Shown: positions 1 through 6,067 of the stretch, piece after piece
Position numbering within the stretch: the first letter of the stretch is position 1
Layout: the number at the start of each line of letters is the position of its first letter
Assembly: GCA_021845465.1 (NCBI GenBank)
Contig: JAKBRL010000026.1
Coordinates: 1 to 11,454 of the forward strand
DNA: 11,454 nt
Direction of reading: 5' to 3'
Source: Microcaldota archaeon
GTDB taxonomy: Archaea; Micrarchaeota; Micrarchaeia; Micrarchaeales; CABMGC01
The notes under the pieces: generated by a model
What the model was told of the DNA's origin: nothing
The model's input: the letters and a program-made list of their open reading frames with translations, nothing else
Databases searched by the model: none
Program-made: the position numbers and the translations under genes

Positions 1-2
1 TT

Positions 3-476
3 CCTGACCGTAGTGATATAGCCCAGGTAGTAAGATTTATAAACGATGAATATGCAAGAAGCGGAGCTGTTTTGCCTGTTTCGAGAGATGATGTAGCTGG
101 ATGGGTAAATGAAGGCAATTCAATAATTGCATTAAATGGAAAGGGGGAGATAAAGGCACATCAGGCAGTTTCATTATGGCCAATAACAGAAATATTTGAA
201 TTTAGATCTGCAGTGGTAGCTCCTGAGAATAGAAATCAGGGCATTAATTATTGGATGAAAAGGTTGATGATAGAGGAAATAGTTCAGAGAAGTGAGAAGG
301 ATGTTGTTCGGATAATCTCTCTAAAAAATGGAAAATCCGGAGGAAGCGGTACATTAAAGGCATTGGGATTTGGGATCATTCCGAAGCATGAGATACCAAA
401 AGAGATGCTAAGTATAGGAGGGGAGCAGGAATGGAAAGCGTATATGTTAACTATAACTAAAGAATGCAGAAGATAG
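3..476 (+). CDS. GNAT family N-acetyltransferase, 5'-truncated by window edge
   Basis: The reading frame is open from the left edge, so the gene starts outside the window; the TTG at 72 is internal. The visible 157 residues form a GNAT fold, which transfers an acetyl group from acetyl-CoA to an amine. The core reads FRSAVVAPENRNQGI, matching the beta4 strand and the acetyl-CoA pyrophosphate-binding loop (the usual R/Q-x2-G-x-G/A is here RNQGIN), followed by a helix and a C-terminal LGFG segment typical of the fold. The N-terminal half aligns along its length with the second GNAT at 1619-2092 (shared SGAV, LWP, RSAVV and QGI blocks), so the two are paralogues. It overlaps the start of the M20 peptidase by up to 13 bp, implying co-transcription. 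The substrate cannot be read from sequence; a small amine or amino acid is the general expectation for a single-domain GNAT. Confidence 0.88.
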   Translation, partial: PDRSDIAQVVRFINDEYARSGAVLPVSRDDVAGWVNEGNSIIALNGKGEIKAHQAVSLWPITEIFEFRSAVVAPENRNQGINYWMKRLMIEEIVQRSEKDVVRIISLKNGKSGGSGTLKALGFGIIPKHEIPKEMLSIGGEQEWKAYMLTITKECRR

Positions 477-1588
477 GTTATATTTTGAAAGACATTACAA
501 AGATTTTTTATGAACTTGTTTCGATACCTTCTCCAAGTGGTTCCGAGATTGAGGTTGCCGAGTATATTAAAAAATACCTTGGGAATCTTGGGATTAAGCC
601 TTATTTTGACAAAACCGGAAGGCTTAATGATAGTAATTCCGGGAATTTGATTGTTAAGTTGAAAGGAAGCGGGAAGACTATTCTTTTTATAGCACATATG
701 GATACTGTAGAGATAGGTGACAGAAGAATAAAGACAGTAACAGATAAAGGAATCATAAAGAGCGACGGAAAGACAATCTTAGGAGCTGACAATAAGGCAG
801 GTATTGCACCCCTGCTTGATGCGTTGGGTAAAATTTCCAAGGAAAAGAAGAGGAATAATATAATAGCGGTCTTCTCGACTAGGGAAGAAAAAGGAAGGAT
901 GGGAGTGGAATTTCTGAATTTGGAAGAGAGGATAGATTTTGGTTTTGTGATTGATGGTTCAGAGAGTGCTGGAGGATTTATTAATAAGTCCAGAGGATAT
1001 CTGCTTTTCAAACTTGAGATTTATGGGAAAGAGGCTCACGCCGCAAATGATCCTGAAAAGGGAATAAATGCAATAAAGATAGCAGGAATCATATTATCGA
1101 TACTGAAGCTAGGGTCAGATGGATCAGGAATAACTATGAATATAGGAAAGGTATCTGGCGGGAGGCAGGCCAACGTAGTGCCTGACTATGTGATTATGGA
1201 GGGAGAGATTAGAGGATATGAAAAGGGTCCCATGGATAGAAGATTTGAAGGTATGGAAAAGATAGTAGCTAAGATATGCGAAAAATATGGGGCAGCTTAC
1301 AAGCTTACCGTAAATAAGGAAGAATTGATGGACCCGTTCGCTTCAGGAAACCTAAAGATATTGAATTATGCGAAGAGAGCTGCAGAAAGGGCCGGGGTAA
1401 GATTTTCAGTTTCTGCAATTAAAGGCACTACAGAAGCAAATATTCTTGTGGATAGAGGATATCCCATCTTGGGAATATCTAGAGGGGGAGGATTTCCGCA
1501 TTCGAAAGATGAATACATAAGAATAGAGGATATGAAGACCGTATCAAGGCTTTTAGTTGCATTGATGGGTAAAGATGAAAGGCCTTGA
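464..1588 (+). CDS. M20 family zinc metallopeptidase (PepT/YqjE-like)
   Basis: This is a 374-residue di-zinc amidohydrolase of the M20 family, which cleaves C-terminal peptide bonds or deacylates N-acyl amino acids. All expected ligands and catalytic residues are visible: H78 and D80 in HMDTV, bridging D109 in GADNKAG, the catalytic Glu pair E141-E142 in TREEKG, D164 in the DGSE motif, and a late His (H346) in GGGFPHSKDE. The dimerisation (lid) domain lies at about 172-290 and includes the conserved EAHAAN His (H192). GADNKAG and VIDGSE favour the peptidase T-like branch over ArgE or DapE. The ATG at 464 lies inside the upstream GNAT gene and has no good ribosome site. TTG at 485, preceded by AGGT, would give MKDITKIFYELVSIPSPSGS, the usual family N-terminus, and may be the real start. 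It is flanked on both sides by paralogous GNAT genes. No signal peptide is seen, so it is probably cytoplasmic. Confidence 0.93.
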   Translation: MQKIGYILKDITKIFYELVSIPSPSGSEIEVAEYIKKYLGNLGIKPYFDKTGRLNDSNSGNLIVKLKGSGKTILFIAHMDTVEIGDRRIKTVTDKGIIKSDGKTILGADNKAGIAPLLDALGKISKEKKRNNIIAVFSTREEKGRMGVEFLNLEERIDFGFVIDGSESAGGFINKSRGYLLFKLEIYGKEAHAANDPEKGINAIKIAGIILSILKLGSDGSGITMNIGKVSGGRQANVVPDYVIMEGEIRGYEKGPMDRRFEGMEKIVAKICEKYGAAYKLTVNKEELMDPFASGNLKILNYAKRAAERAGVRFSVSAIKGTTEANILVDRGYPILGISRGGGFPHSKDEYIRIEDMKTVSRLLVALMGKDERP

Positions 1589-1618
1589 TTCTGAATTTTT
1601 GTATCTCGGTAGGATAAT

Positions 1619-2092
1619 ATGGAAATAAAGATAAGGCTGGGCAGGAGTAGCGAGATAGAAGAGATAGTGAAGTTGATAAATAGAGAGCATGAGATATCCG
1701 GGGCGGTCATGAAAGTCAGCTCTGATACAGTAAAAAGGTGGATAAGGTCTAAGAAGTCCGTTGTTGCTGTATCAGACAAAAAGATAGTAGGGCATGAAGC
1801 ACTTGATCTCTGGCCTGAATCAGGTTGGGCTGAACTGCGTTCTGCAGTAGTGCTTGAGGATTTCAGAGGCCAGGGAATAGCATATAAAATGACCAGAAGA
1901 TTATTGGATGATTTTTTATCAAAGAATCATAAGGCCATATTTATAGCAATAAAAAACAGGACGGAGAGGGGGAATAAGCTCTTATTGGAGATGGGCTTTG
2001 AGGAAATAGGCCTTAATGAAGTTCCTCCTGAGTTATTTACTATAAGAAGCAACAGTGAGAGAAGGGCATTCAAACTTGAGGTAAAGGAATAA
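1619..2092 (+). CDS. GNAT family N-acetyltransferase, paralogue of the gene at 3-476
   Basis: This is a complete single-domain GNAT of 157 residues. It begins with a beta strand (MEIKIRLGR) and an SSEIEEIVKLI helix. The central WAELRSAVVLEDFRGQGIAY carries the acetyl-CoA binding loop (RGQGIA), and LLLEMGFEEIG forms the C-terminal strand and loop. The ELRSAVV...RGQGI stretch is reminiscent of amino-acid acetyltransferases of the ArgA C-terminal type, but the substrate is not determined. The ATG is preceded by GGTAGG about 6 bp upstream, a reasonable ribosome site. It lies 30 bp after the M20 peptidase and is paralogous to the first GNAT, so this looks like a duplicated acetyltransferase around a peptidase or deacylase. 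The C-terminal ends of the two paralogues (PPELFTI.SNSERRAFKL versus PKEMLSI.GEQEWKAYML) also align. Confidence 0.92.
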   Translation: MEIKIRLGRSSEIEEIVKLINREHEISGAVMKVSSDTVKRWIRSKKSVVAVSDKKIVGHEALDLWPESGWAELRSAVVLEDFRGQGIAYKMTRRLLDDFLSKNHKAIFIAIKNRTERGNKLLLEMGFEEIGLNEVPPELFTIRSNSERRAFKLEVKE

Positions 2093-2123
2093 ATTTGCGA
2101 GGGTATAATTACAATCAGGTGTA

Positions 2124-2591
2124 ATTCTGCATAAAATTGAGTGGGGAGAGCCTTGCGGATTTCTCTGCACTTCGGATAAGAAGATAAATTCCATAGTTGA
2201 GGAGACTAGGAATTTTAGAAACAGTGGATTCATCCTTCTCCTCAAGTATGATGAGGATGTAATTAAGAGGCTGATTCCTTCATATATAAATGCAAAACTA
2301 AGAGAGGCGGAAGGGGAGTTGCGGGCGAGATCTCTTCCGATGGAGATGCTTCTCTTTGTTGCCGGTACTATGAAAATAGATAAAGCAATAAAAGAATGCG
2401 GCGCTTACGACAATAAAAGGTTTATAGTGTTTACAGATAACAGGAAAGAGTTCGAGAGACTAGCTTCGAAAAAAAGCACCAGTATAATAAAGGAGTACAG
2501 GCTTGATTTCTCGGAGAGCGTTGCGGAAGTCGTTGCTTCAGTCGGGTTTATTGATGAACCATATGCTATGACACAGGCTCGTTCTGAATGA
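2124..2591 (+). CDS. cgi121: KEOPS complex subunit Cgi121
   Basis: KEOPS makes N6-threonylcarbamoyladenosine at position 37 of ANN-decoding tRNAs; Cgi121 binds the complex through Bud32 and helps recruit tRNA. The family signature is clear at about residues 70-89: SLPMEMLLFVAGTMKIDKAI corresponds to the archaeal (S)FWMEILLYxSGxxQIxxAI block. It is followed by the second-half pattern YDNKRFIVFTDNRKEFERL and VAEVVASVGF. The frame is open from 2109, after a TAA at 2106, but contains no ATG, GTG or TTG until TTG at 2319, which would delete the conserved N-terminal half. From ATT at 2124 the protein is 155 residues, close to the usual Cgi121 length of about 150. Either a non-canonical ATT/CTG start is used or a one-base error hides a start in another frame (TTG at 2095, preceded by GAGGTAAAGGA). 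The 3' end overlaps the convergent nuclease gene by 26 bp. Confidence 0.82.
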   Translation: MLHKIEWGEPCGFLCTSDKKINSIVEETRNFRNSGFILLLKYDEDVIKRLIPSYINAKLREAEGELRARSLPMEMLLFVAGTMKIDKAIKECGAYDNKRFIVFTDNRKEFERLASKKSTSIIKEYRLDFSESVAEVVASVGFIDEPYAMTQARSE

Positions 2592-3222
2592 ATTCGGAGT
2601 TTAGGATCTCAAAGACCTTATCTGCTTTTTTCCTTCCTATCTTTTCGACTTCCATAAGCTCTTCAGGGCTTGCCAATGCGACATTTTTAAGTGTCTTGAA
2701 ATGTCTTATCAGGCTTTTTGCCAGGGTAGGTCCGATCCCGGGTATCGAGCCAAGGATGAGAAGCTGCCATTGGTAGGTACTTGATGCTTTTTTCTGCCCT
2801 GCCAGCCTGGGCTCTCTGCCTTCTCTTTGCTGCTCCTTGTCTGCAAGCTTGTTTAGTATATAGGCAGTCTCCTCGCCTGAAGAAGAGAATAGAACCTGTA
2901 TGCCGAATTCCGAATGCAGCTTTAGTATTGCGCCCAGGATTATGTTCCTTCCCATAACCCGCTCGCTGCCGTCATTTTCTATTATCATTACTGCCTTCTC
3001 AAAACTATTGCTTAGGCGGTTGGCCTGCTCGAAGAGTCTTGTGTCAATTATTGAGTTTTCAAAATCCTTTTCTGTCTTCCTCTCGGCGCACATCCTATCG
3101 GAAAGTATGTAATCGCCAATAGGCAGTTGGGCAAAGGTTAGGTCTACGCCGTTTCTGTTCAAAAATGCTAACAGTTCCGGATTTCTCTCCCTGTTGTCTA
3201 CTATTATTCTTGTTTGTTGCAT
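2566..3222 (-). CDS. XPF/ERCC4-family structure-specific endonuclease (helicase-less)
   Basis: This 218-residue protein is a short archaeal XPF/Mus81-type nuclease that would cut 3' flaps and branched DNA as a dimer. The ERCC4 nuclease domain spans about 5-125, with DNRE (9-12), GDY (36-38) and the catalytic ERKTEKD (47-53, the ERKxxxD signature), followed by SIIDTRLFEQANRL. A basic, Gln-rich linker (about 128-150) leads to a tandem helix-hairpin-helix domain: GSIPGIGPTLAKSL (about 158-171) and LMEVEKIGRKKADKV (about 189-203). There is no SF2 helicase module, unlike euryarchaeal Hef. The C-terminus (IQNEPVS) shows no PCNA-interaction (PIP) motif of the kind found in crenarchaeal XPF. The gene starts 15 bp after the ThrRS stop, so the two are probably co-transcribed. 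Its last 26 bp overlap the Cgi121 gene on the opposite strand. Confidence 0.95.
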   Translation of the reverse strand: MQQTRIIVDNRERNPELLAFLNRNGVDLTFAQLPIGDYILSDRMCAERKTEKDFENSIIDTRLFEQANRLSNSFEKAVMIIENDGSERVMGRNIILGAILKLHSEFGIQVLFSSSGEETAYILNKLADKEQQREGREPRLAGQKKASSTYQWQLLILGSIPGIGPTLAKSLIRHFKTLKNVALASPEELMEVEKIGRKKADKVFEILNSEFIQNEPVS

Positions 3223-3237
3223 GCGCCGCGCCAGGTA

Positions 3238-4953
3238 TCAATACAGCAGTTTCAGTTCTTTTTCCCTTATCTCTTCTTCAAGCTTTTTGACGAATTCGCC
3301 AAGGTTTACACCGAATTTTTGGTTAGGCTTCTGGTTCTTTCCGTCTCCCCTGCATCTAACTGTTACAGTGTCAGCTTCCTCTTCCTTCTTCCCGAGTATT
3401 ATCATGTATGGAATTTTTTGCATTATTGCCTCGCGCAGTTTATTTTCCATTGTCTTGTCGCTTGAATCTATAGATACCCTTATCTTTGCCGACTTTAATT
3501 TTGAATATGCTTTCTCTGCATAATGATTGGTATGCTCCGATATTGGAATTATCATTACTTGGGTTGGAGCCATCCATGTAGGAAATCTCCCCTGATAATG
3601 TTCTGTGAGTATTGCTATAAAACGTTCAAGACTTCCGAATATTGCTTTATGAATCATTACAGGGCGTTCAAGTCTTCCGTCCTCGGCTGCATATTCCAGG
3701 TCAAAACGCAGTGGCTGCTGATAATCGACCTGTATAGTTCCGAGCTGCCATAATCTTCCGATTGAGTCTATTACGTCAAAATCTATTTTTGGCCCATAGA
3801 ATGCGCCTTCCTTCTCTTTTATTTTGTATTCCAGGCCGTTTTTTTCCAGGGCTTTTTTAAGCGAATCGGTGGCTTTGGCCCATAGGTTTTCATCGCCCAT
3901 GTGGCTATCTGGCATTGTGGAGAGGTTTGCAATGAATTTTAGTCCGAATGTAGCATAGGTTTTTTTTGCCATCAATAGAACCATGCTTATTTCCTCTTCT
4001 ATTTGATCTTCCCTTAAGAATATGTGGCCGTCGTCCTGAGTAAATTCCTGGACGCGGAATAGTCCGGTAAGGGATCCTGAAACCTCCTTCCGGTATAGCT
4101 TGTCGAATATTGCAGTCCTGAATGGGAGATCTTTATAGCTCCAGCTTTTTGACTTGTATATAAGAATGCTTGATGGGCAGTTCATGGGCTTTAAACCCAT
4201 TTCTTCCGCTTCGGAGTTGAACATAAACATATTTTCACGATAGTGCTCATAATGGCCGCTTACATGCCAGAGGGCAGTGTTTGCCACTACAGGAGTGCCT
4301 ATTTCCTGAAAACCGTTTTCTTCTTCCATAGAGCGCATGAATTCGATTAGTTCGCGTAGGATCGTATGCCCTTTAGGATGCCAGTATACCATAGAAGGTG
4401 AGACTTCTTGAAAACTATACAGATCCATCCGTTCCCCTATGGTGCGGTGATCGGCATCAGGAAGGCCTGACCAGTTGCTTTTGCGAACTATAGAGGTGTT
4501 AAAGCTGATTGGCTTTACTTTTTTGTATATCTTTTCTGATTCTTTGTCATCTGAATAGGATCTGGACTGTTCTGCCAGTGGATGCCCTTTTATGTCAAGC
4601 ATAAGTTTTTTGCTCCAGCCGAAAGGAGCCCTGAATACCTCTATGCCTTCGATAGTATTGCTCTGCATGTACTTCAGGAGATTATATGCGTCTTCTGGGC
4701 TTGCGAGATTATTGCTGAGGTGAGCATACGGATATATGACAAGCCTTTTTCTCTGCAGTTTTTCTAGAAAATTCTTAGTATCTGCAATTGCTTTGTCTGC
4801 AAGCTCTACAGTGTCTCCTTTTTCTATGGAAGTTAGTATGACAAGGGTATCGGTGATAGATACCTCCTCTTTTTCAACATCGTCGAAGATCTTGGCTTCT
4901 TTTTTTACAGGCATATAGGTTATCTTGTTTACATCAAGCTGCAGTATTTTCAT
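3238..4953 (-). CDS. thrS: Threonine--tRNA ligase, archaeal type
   Basis: This class II synthetase of 571 residues charges tRNA-Thr with threonine. Residues 1 to about 140 are the archaeal N-terminal editing domain related to D-aminoacyl-tRNA deacylase, recognised by KILQLDVNKITYMPVKKEA, the YPYAHLSNNLASPEDA block and APFGWSKKLMLDIKGHPLAE; bacterial TGS/SAD domains are absent. The catalytic core follows: motif 1 around ELIEFMRSMEEENGFQEI, motif 2 FRVQEFTQDDGHIF (299-312) and motif 3 GSLERFI (440-446). The three zinc ligands expected for threonine selection are C259 (MNCP), H310 (DDGH) and H435 (IHKAIFG). The HGTP anticodon-binding domain begins near PTWMAPTQVMIIP (458-470) and runs to the C-terminus. 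All key residues are intact. It is the first gene of a two-gene unit with the XPF nuclease. The start is the only ATG matching the editing-domain N-terminus. Confidence 0.98.
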   Translation of the reverse strand: MKILQLDVNKITYMPVKKEAKIFDDVEKEEVSITDTLVILTSIEKGDTVELADKAIADTKNFLEKLQRKRLVIYPYAHLSNNLASPEDAYNLLKYMQSNTIEGIEVFRAPFGWSKKLMLDIKGHPLAEQSRSYSDDKESEKIYKKVKPISFNTSIVRKSNWSGLPDADHRTIGERMDLYSFQEVSPSMVYWHPKGHTILRELIEFMRSMEEENGFQEIGTPVVANTALWHVSGHYEHYRENMFMFNSEAEEMGLKPMNCPSSILIYKSKSWSYKDLPFRTAIFDKLYRKEVSGSLTGLFRVQEFTQDDGHIFLREDQIEEEISMVLLMAKKTYATFGLKFIANLSTMPDSHMGDENLWAKATDSLKKALEKNGLEYKIKEKEGAFYGPKIDFDVIDSIGRLWQLGTIQVDYQQPLRFDLEYAAEDGRLERPVMIHKAIFGSLERFIAILTEHYQGRFPTWMAPTQVMIIPISEHTNHYAEKAYSKLKSAKIRVSIDSSDKTMENKLREAIMQKIPYMIILGKKEEEADTVTVRCRGDGKNQKPNQKFGVNLGEFVKKLEEEIREKELKLLY

Positions 4954-5140
4954 GTTTTAGCCTACGGATATATCCAAAGTTATTATGGTCTGGAATGGAA
5001 TATAAACTTATTGTGATATTCTTATTTTATTAGACGCTTGGAATTTCGTGTCTATATTAATACTGTATTTTATTTCGCTTTTTACAGGAATCGATGCATG
5101 CGTGGTTTCTGATTCGCTTGGCCAATCTTGCAAGGAGCGG
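4954..5140. other. Intergenic region upstream of thrS
   Basis: This 187-bp AT-rich spacer separates the start of thrS from the stop of the small Cys-rich ORF. It contains the likely thrS promoter and no tRNA-like, repeat or hairpin structure that I could recognise. A 62-residue plus-strand ORF beginning at 5048 crosses it, but it runs antisense into the Cys-rich ORF and shows no family signature. Confidence 0.5.
5001..5006 (-). promoter_or_regulatory. Putative TATA box of thrS
   Basis: On the minus strand this reads TTTATA, within TAAGTTTATATTCC. A start about 25 bp downstream would fall near 4979, giving a leader of roughly 25 nt that contains GTAGG a few bases before the ATG at 4953. The placement is by pattern only. 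Confidence 0.4.
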
Positions 5141-5362
5141 TTATTTTCTAAGATAGTGATGGCAGACTGGGCAGTATTCCCTGTTGTTCTGCGCTTCTAT
5201 ATGCTGAATATTAACATCGCAGTGGCAGATGCATGAAGTTAGAATCTTTTTCGGTAGCGTGGCAGGATTTTTTTCCGAATGCTGGCTTGAGGAATATGAT
5301 GAGAAAATTGGAGATTTGTTCTCCATGACTGTCTTGTACTCACCGGGGCATCTATTGCACAT
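5141..5362 (-). CDS. Small Cys/His-rich protein, possible zinc-binding
   Basis: This is a 73-residue ORF of unrecognised family. It carries CNRC at residues 2-5, a polar Ser-rich middle, then CICHC near residue 44 and CPVCHHYL near the C-terminus. Paired Cys and His clusters of this kind usually bind zinc or iron, so a zinc-ribbon-like protein is possible; the CxCxC spacing is not a standard ribbon knuckle. The start is limited by an in-frame TGA two codons upstream. A TATA-like TAATATATTG (5392-5383) is centred 25 bp upstream of the ATG, which fits a leaderless transcript beginning at the start codon. It stands alone between thrS and the divergently transcribed regulator operon. An accidental ORF is possible, but the Cys pattern at both ends and the promoter spacing argue for a gene. 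Confidence 0.5.
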   Translation of the reverse strand: MCNRCPGEYKTVMENKSPIFSSYSSSQHSEKNPATLPKKILTSCICHCDVNIQHIEAQNNREYCPVCHHYLRK

Positions 5363-5382
5363 GCTTCATAATCACACATAAT

Positions 5383-5392
5383 CAATATATTA
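5383..5392 (-). promoter_or_regulatory. Putative TATA box for the Cys-rich ORF
   Basis: The minus-strand sequence is TAATATATTG. Its centre is about 25 bp from the A of the ATG at 5362, the spacing expected for archaeal leaderless transcription. Confidence 0.4.
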
Positions 5393-5480
5393 GTTATTAT
5401 GGTTTTGAGCGAATTTGATTCATCAGTATAATATTCTTACCAGATGCGCTATCTGTTACAAAAATATGTTTCTGCATAGG

Positions 5481-5490
5481 TTTATATATT
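5481..5490 (+). promoter_or_regulatory. Putative TATA box of the RHH-CysDN operon
   Basis: TTTATATATT lies 53-62 bp before the RHH start codon. Transcription would begin near 5510, inside the repeat cluster that follows, so a protein bound to those repeats would block promoter assembly or escape. Confidence 0.5.
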
Positions 5491-5533
5491 AATGTATTTA
5501 CATTAATATACATTAATTTACATTAAAATACAT
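5486..5533 (+). repeat. 10-bp-phased operator-like repeats with a perfect palindrome
   Basis: The 8-mer TACATTAA occurs at 5499-5506, 5509-5516 and 5519-5526, with a partial TACAT at 5529-5533. Its reverse complement TTAATGTA is at 5489-5496. All start exactly 10 bp apart. The inverted copy and the first direct copy extend into a perfect palindrome, ATATTAATGTA-TT-TACATTAATAT (5486-5509). The array overlaps the TATA box and the predicted transcription start of the RHH gene and ends 9 bp before its ATG. One site per helical turn places all sites on one DNA face, which is what ribbon-helix-helix dimers commonly use for cooperative binding. The likely role is an autoregulatory operator. Confidence 0.75.
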
Positions 5534-5542
5534 GATGATTTT

Positions 5543-5770
5543 ATGAAATCAATGGATAAAAAAGAGAGAAAGTATACAACAATAACAATACCGCTCCCTC
5601 TTTTCAAAAAACTCAGGGATAAGATAGAAGGCACTGGATTCTCTTCGGTTTCAGACTGCGTTACATACATACTTAGGGAGACGCTCGTGGAGATGGAGTC
5701 AAAAGACCTTAAAGATAAGAATAGAAACGCAGTGGTGGAAAAGCTCAAGGCACTTGGATATACTATGTGA
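5543..5770 (+). CDS. Ribbon-helix-helix (CopG/MetJ-like) DNA-binding regulator
   Basis: This is a 75-residue protein. Residues about 10-46 form a canonical ribbon-helix-helix: the DNA-contacting strand KYTTITIP, helix 1 LPLFKKLRDKIEGTG, a turn with FSSVSDCV, and helix 2 VTYILRETLVEM. A charged linker leads to the C-terminal tail DKNRNAVVEKLKALGYTM, which closely resembles the tail of the CysD-like protein two genes downstream. The basic N-terminal arm (KKERK) may add DNA contacts; M4 (ATG at 5552) is an alternative start. The 10-bp-phased repeats just upstream overlap its promoter, so autorepression and control of the whole operon is the simplest model. The stop codon overlaps the possible GTG start of the next gene. 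The tail might instead be a dimerisation or ligand-sensing element. Confidence 0.88.
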   Translation: MKSMDKKERKYTTITIPLPLFKKLRDKIEGTGFSSVSDCVTYILRETLVEMESKDLKDKNRNAVVEKLKALGYTM

Positions 5771-6063
5771 TTTTAATGGCAGAAAAAGATATAATCGGTA
5801 TTGCTGAGGATTTAAGAAAAGATCCCAGTGAAAGGAATTGGAAGAGATTTGGAAGTGCATTGAAGAAAAGTGAAGTGGTCTATTACAGGATTTTTTTTGG
5901 GAGAGGTAAGCTGAATAAGACACAGGATCTTAGAAAATCATATGCGGAGCTTTATGATAAGAGAAGGAAAGCAATCACACAGATACCAGTGTTTATGAGA
6001 GAAGGCAAGAAAATAGACGGGGCAACAATTTTCCTGGTAGGACTATTAATATTGAACGGGTAA
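5767..6063 (+). CDS. Small hypothetical protein in CysDN operon
   Basis: No family is recognised. The longest form starts at GTG 5767, overlapping the RHH stop codon (GTGA); ATG at 5776 gives a 95-residue form beginning MAEKDIIGIAEDL. The protein is predicted mostly helical and basic in the middle (RKSYAELYDKRRKAI) and ends in a short hydrophobic segment, ATIFLVGLLILNG, which could be a membrane-touching or buried helix but is short for a full transmembrane span. It sits between the regulator and the CysD-like gene, 4 bp before the latter, so it is almost certainly co-transcribed. Position suggests a partner of the regulator or of the CysDN complex; nothing in the sequence proves this. Confidence 0.72.
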   Translation: MILMAEKDIIGIAEDLRKDPSERNWKRFGSALKKSEVVYYRIFFGRGKLNKTQDLRKSYAELYDKRRKAITQIPVFMREGKKIDGATIFLVGLLILNG

Positions 6064-6067
6064 TATT

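Noticed and set aside
601..1011. 136-residue minus-strand ORF antisense to the M20 peptidase, and similar ones at 284-697 and 1366-1779
   Set aside because: They are antisense to confidently assigned genes and have Ser/Leu/Pro/Ile-rich composition typical of antisense frames.
5048..5236. 62-residue plus-strand ORF with a hydrophobic N-terminus resembling a signal peptide
   Set aside because: No ribosome site or family match, and it is antisense to the more convincing Cys-rich ORF. The hydrophobicity follows from T-rich DNA.
5486..5533. The phased repeats as a CRISPR array or plasmid-type replication iterons
   Set aside because: Units are only 8 bp in a 10-bp period with no spacers, and there is no replication initiator or cas gene nearby. 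Position over an RHH promoter explains them better. A ParR-like centromere was considered, but no ParA/ParM gene is present.
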